Assembly: GCA_040830545.1 (NCBI GenBank)
Contig: JBFOMB010000211.1
Span: 1 to 34,450, forward strand
Source: HXMU1420-2 sp040830545
GTDB taxonomy: Bacteria; Pseudomonadota; Alphaproteobacteria; Rhodobacterales; Rhodobacteraceae
Direction: 5' to 3'
DNA: 34,450 nt
The notes under the pieces were generated by a model. The model searched no databases and had not been told where the DNA came from. It saw only the letters and a program-made list of their open reading frames with translations. Position 1 is the stretch's first letter. Each line of letters begins with the position of its first letter. This document shows positions 32,304 to 34,450 of this stretch, piece by piece. A program made the position numbers and the translations under genes.

Positions 32304-32557
32304 GCCACATTCGCCCGGAAACAAGCCTGAAAGGCGACGGGCGAGCGCCGGACCGGCCCGACGGTCTGGCGCTATGGAGAGGGCAGCAGCCTGCGGCAAG
32401 CAAAGCAGAGTTAGGCACCATAAAGCGCGTCTTCGAACCGGTGTTGCGCCAAACCCCGGTCCGGCGCGCGCCCGGCTTCGAGAGCTTTGTGGGGGATGGT
32501 ATGCTCGGCGGGTTGTCGGAAGGAGAAGAACAGCCAACTCAGGTGGGGGCCAAGTAG
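32300..32557 (+). CDS. Small hypothetical protein between hydratase subunits
   Basis: An 85-residue protein that I do not recognise. It starts with ATG overlapping the alpha-subunit stop (ATGA) and ends directly before the next gene (TAGATG). The sequence is polar and basic, Gly/Pro/Arg-rich (SLKGDGRAPDRPDGLALWRG, LRQTPVRRAPGFESFVGDGM), with no membrane segment. The tight coupling on both sides supports it as real, but a short, low-complexity product could also be a frame opened by chance. Confidence 0.5.
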   Translation: MSHIRPETSLKGDGRAPDRPDGLALWRGQQPAASKAELGTIKRVFEPVLRQTPVRRAPGFESFVGDGMLGGLSEGEEQPTQVGAK

Positions 32558-33079
32558 ATGGCCAAGCGCCGGTTCGAACCGAAACCCCTGTATCGAAGGG
32601 TCAACCGCACTGCGCGTGGCGCTCCGTGCGGGCATGGCGGTGAATACCGGTGGCAGCGCAACACCAAGGCGGAAGAGGCGTCCGAGGCCATGCATGCGGG
32701 CATGGGGCCAAAGCACCGGCACGGGCTGGACTACACGCCGCTGTTTCGGTTTCTGCTGTCGAAGATCGGTGAAGACTGGGATGCGGTGCATTCCGAGGCG
32801 GTCAATCGGCTGGATCAGGAAGACCCGATTTTCTGGCTGGTCGCATTGAGCGCGGCTGAGGAGCAGCCGATGGTGCGGGTTGGAGAGTCCTCTTATTTCA
32901 GTGGGTTACGTGTGGATGGCAACAATCGCTTGGCGCTAGTTGACCCGAACCTCAGCGACAAAGACATATGGCCTTTTTGCCCGTGCTGTACACATACGTT
33001 TAACGGCAAACGGCTGACCAATTCCTATGATCCGCAGCGGGGTGGGATTGAGGACATGGCCAGATCGGGGGAATTGTGA
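32558..33079 (+). CDS. Hypothetical protein with CPCC motif between hydratase subunits
   Basis: A 173-residue soluble protein, basic at its N-terminus (MAKRRFEPKPLYRRVNR), with a central block PLFRFLLSKIGEDWDAVHSE near residues 61-80. This resembles an uncharacterised bacterial family with an RFL...G-x-x-WD-x-V-x-SE pattern, recalled from memory and not verified. A CPCC motif is in FCPCCTHTFNGKRLTNSY near 140-157, possibly a zinc or iron-sulfur site together with the Cys near residue 24. It starts immediately after the previous stop. The unusual place, between alpha and beta subunits, hints at a maturation role but does not show it. Confidence 0.68.
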   Translation: MAKRRFEPKPLYRRVNRTARGAPCGHGGEYRWQRNTKAEEASEAMHAGMGPKHRHGLDYTPLFRFLLSKIGEDWDAVHSEAVNRLDQEDPIFWLVALSAAEEQPMVRVGESSYFSGLRVDGNNRLALVDPNLSDKDIWPFCPCCTHTFNGKRLTNSYDPQRGGIEDMARSGEL

Positions 33080-33100
33080 GCCACGATTGCAGCGGCGGAG

Positions 33101-33121
33101 GTCCCGGATCAAGTCCGGGAC
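33101..33121. repeat. REP-like palindrome
   Basis: GTCCCGGA (33101-33108) and TCCGGGAC (33114-33121) form a perfect eight-pair stem around TCAAG. Sequences of this form (CCGGATCAAGTCCGG) are widespread extragenic palindromes in alphaproteobacterial genomes, as recalled from knowledge. It lies in the 183-base gap between the CPCC gene and the beta-subunit gene. Confidence 0.6.
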
Positions 33122-33262
33122 TGCGTAGCGGTGTTGGCGGGCCTTTGGTTTCAAATTGTGTGCGTTGGGTTTTGGATGCACACCGCTTAAGCCTGTCCTT
33201 CTGCGCCGTGTATCGCAATAAAACAGACTGTTAGGCCTGTTGCTTGAGAAAAGGAACGACGG

Positions 33263-33930
33263 ATGAAGGTGCGAGAAGTCAAATTGTCGACGACGCCCAC
33301 GCCAGAGGCGGTTGCGGAACTGCGGTTGGGGATATCGTTTACTTGGACGGGCTGCTCTACACGGCGCGCGAGGGCGTCTACATGCGCGCGCTGGAGGACA
33401 AGGCAAACATTCCGATGGAACTGCCGGCTGAGAGCGCCGCGAACTTCCATTGTTCTCCTGCGGCGGCGATCAAGGCGGATGGGTCCTTTGATCTGGGCGC
33501 GGTGACGGCGACGGCCTCATTCCGGTTTGCCAAGTGGTTGCCGGAGTGGGTGGCGAAGTCCGGCGCAAAACTGATCATCGGTAAAGGTGGCATGAGTTCA
33601 AAGGATTACAAGGAATACTTCGTCCCGAACGGGGCGGTGTACTTGTCGACTGTGGGCTATGGTACTGGCGCGCTTTTGGGGCGTGGGGTGGAGAATGTGG
33701 AGGCCGTGCACTGGCACGAGGAGCTGGGTCTGGCGCAGGCGATGTGGGTGATCCGGGCGAACAAGATGGGGCCGTTTATCGTGGCTTCGGACCTCAGCGG
33801 CGAATGTCTGTTTGAGCGGGAGAATGCGAAGATCGCGGAGAACCTGGATCGCGTTTATGAGGGTACCAAACCGGCAGTGATGAAGCGCTATGGCGAGACG
33901 GATGACCGCAGCGACGAAATCATCGGATAG
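33263..33930 (+). pseudogene. Class I fumarate hydratase / tartrate dehydratase beta subunit, frameshifted
   Basis: Expected partner of the alpha subunit at 31341. The ATG at 33263 has AAGGA seven bases upstream and gives a normal beta-subunit start (VREVKLSTTPTPEAVAELRLG). After GGGG at 33328-33331 the frame must move by one base to continue as DIVYLDGLLYTAREGVYMRAL and the rest of the family sequence (GKGGMSSKDYKEYF, VGYGTGALLGRGVENVEAVHWHEELG). One extra G would restore a protein of about 223 aa. Without it translation stops at 33505 after about 80 residues. Either a real inactivating deletion or a homopolymer sequence error is possible. A TTG at 33244 in the second frame gives an odd N-terminus and is unlikely to be native. 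Confidence 0.83.
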
Positions 33931-33947
33931 GCCTAAAAACCGGAGTC

Positions 33948-33980
33948 ACAACCCGTACACAACCTGTACACAACCCGTAC
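33948..33980. repeat. Three tandem 11-bp repeats
   Basis: ACAACCCGTAC at 33948-33958 is followed directly by ACAACCTGTAC (33959-33969) and ACAACCCGTAC (33970-33980); the middle copy differs by one base. The array lies in the 71-base gap between the convergent hydratase beta gene and the TauE/SafE-type gene. One turn of the helix per unit would place identical sites on the same face. Confidence 0.85.
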
Positions 33981-34001
33981 ACCGCTGATGTGCATTTCGC
34001 C

Positions 34002-34450
34002 TCAGCCAAGCGTGCGCAGCAGAAGCACCAGACCGGACGCCAGCATCAGCCCGATCAGCAGCCAGCGGAAGGTTGTGTCGTCCAGCCGTTTGAACACCGC
34101 GATGCCGATTTGCGCGGCGATGCCTGCGGCGATAATGGCGGCGGCAATCTGGGGCAGCGCGTCCCAGGTGTAGGCCCCGCGCGTGGCGAGGATCACGCAG
34201 CTGATCAGCAGGATCACGAAGTTGAACGGTTGCAGCACCGCGCGGGTTTCGTGGCGTGGCCAGGGCCGCAGGGCGCACCACATGGCCGGGAGCGCGCCGG
34301 ACAGGCCAGCCAGCCCGCCAAGGACACCGCTGGCAAAGCCGACACCCATATCGGCCACCGGCGTGGGGCGCTCGAACTTGGGCAGGCGGCGGCGGAGCAG
34401 GAAGAACAGGCCGTAGAGAATCAGGAACCCGGCGATCATGAGTTTCAGCA
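34002..34450 (-). CDS. TauE/SafE-family membrane transporter, 5'-truncated by window edge
   Basis: C-terminal part (at least 149 residues) of an inner-membrane protein of the sulfite exporter TauE/SafE family (PF01925). The frame is open to the window edge, so the start is outside. The repeat-type signature GVGFASGVLGGLAGLSGALPAMWCAL is visible about 30 residues into the visible part. It is followed by helices near ILLISCVILATRGAY, IAAAIIAAGIAAQIGIAVF and WLLIGLMLASGLVLLL. Family members are about 250 aa with eight helices and export sulfite or other organosulfur anions. Substrate here is unknown. It is convergent to the dehydrogenase-hydratase operon. Confidence 0.85.
   Translation of the reverse strand, partial: LKLMIAGFLILYGLFFLLRRRLPKFERPTPVADMGVGFASGVLGGLAGLSGALPAMWCALRPWPRHETRAVLQPFNFVILLISCVILATRGAYTWDALPQIAAAIIAAGIAAQIGIAVFKRLDDTTFRWLLIGLMLASGLVLLLRTLG

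Noticed and set aside
1..34450. CRISPR arrays, tRNA/rRNA genes, transposases, prophage genes
   Set aside because: Reading through the window gave no regular repeat-spacer array, cloverleaf-type sequence, ribosomal RNA segment, transposase or phage structural protein.

Overview
The window looks like a chromosomal piece from an alphaproteobacterium of the Rhodobacterales / Roseobacter group. The evidence is high G+C coding DNA, a long sigma-70 factor with the alphaproteobacterial acidic insert, dense operons joined by ATGA/GTGA overlaps, an nrdR-ribD pair, and a KpsC/KpsS capsule system. This placement rests on family resemblance recalled from knowledge; no database search was run.

Layout. 1-5602 (+): the 3' end of rpoD, a patatin-like lipase that seems to start at an ATT codon, a HlyU-family small protein, a two-helix membrane protein, a membrane-anchored SRPBCC protein, and three paralogous secreted small proteins with a shared Trp-Cys motif. 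5660-6085: YjbQ family. 6086-8123: an A+T-richer island with a degenerate beta-propeller-like protein and a SAM methyltransferase, ending in a structured non-coding stretch. 8124-14364 (-): ribD and nrdR, then a capsule group transcribed kpsS, wza/kpsD-like, kpsC. 14520-15113 (+): ribE. 15245-16410 (-): ArsR-SRPBCC fusion and MAPEG protein. 16525-22124 (+): a hydrolase-rich run of three alpha/beta hydrolases, a histidine phosphatase, an M15-like peptidase, an SGNH hydrolase, a cupin and an unknown. 22125-22681: a structured gene-free region. 22682-23176 (+): an unknown protein. 23287-27544 (-): an RND efflux pump and its adaptor.

27686-33930 (+) is the most interesting part. A complete second-type succinate dehydrogenase / fumarate reductase is encoded in the order FeS, anchor, anchor, flavoprotein. 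It is followed by a pyridoxamine-phosphate-oxidase-like protein and a two-subunit class I fumarase/tartrate-dehydratase. The flavoprotein keeps the dicarboxylate site but has Cys where the covalent-FAD His should be. The hydratase alpha and beta genes are separated by two unrecognised genes, and the beta gene carries a one-base frameshift in a G run. The module would interconvert a succinate-type acid, its unsaturated form and the hydrated form at the quinone pool; the true substrate cannot be read from sequence. The window closes with an 11-bp triple repeat and a 5'-truncated TauE/SafE transporter (-).

No rRNA, tRNA, CRISPR array, intact insertion sequence or prophage was seen.
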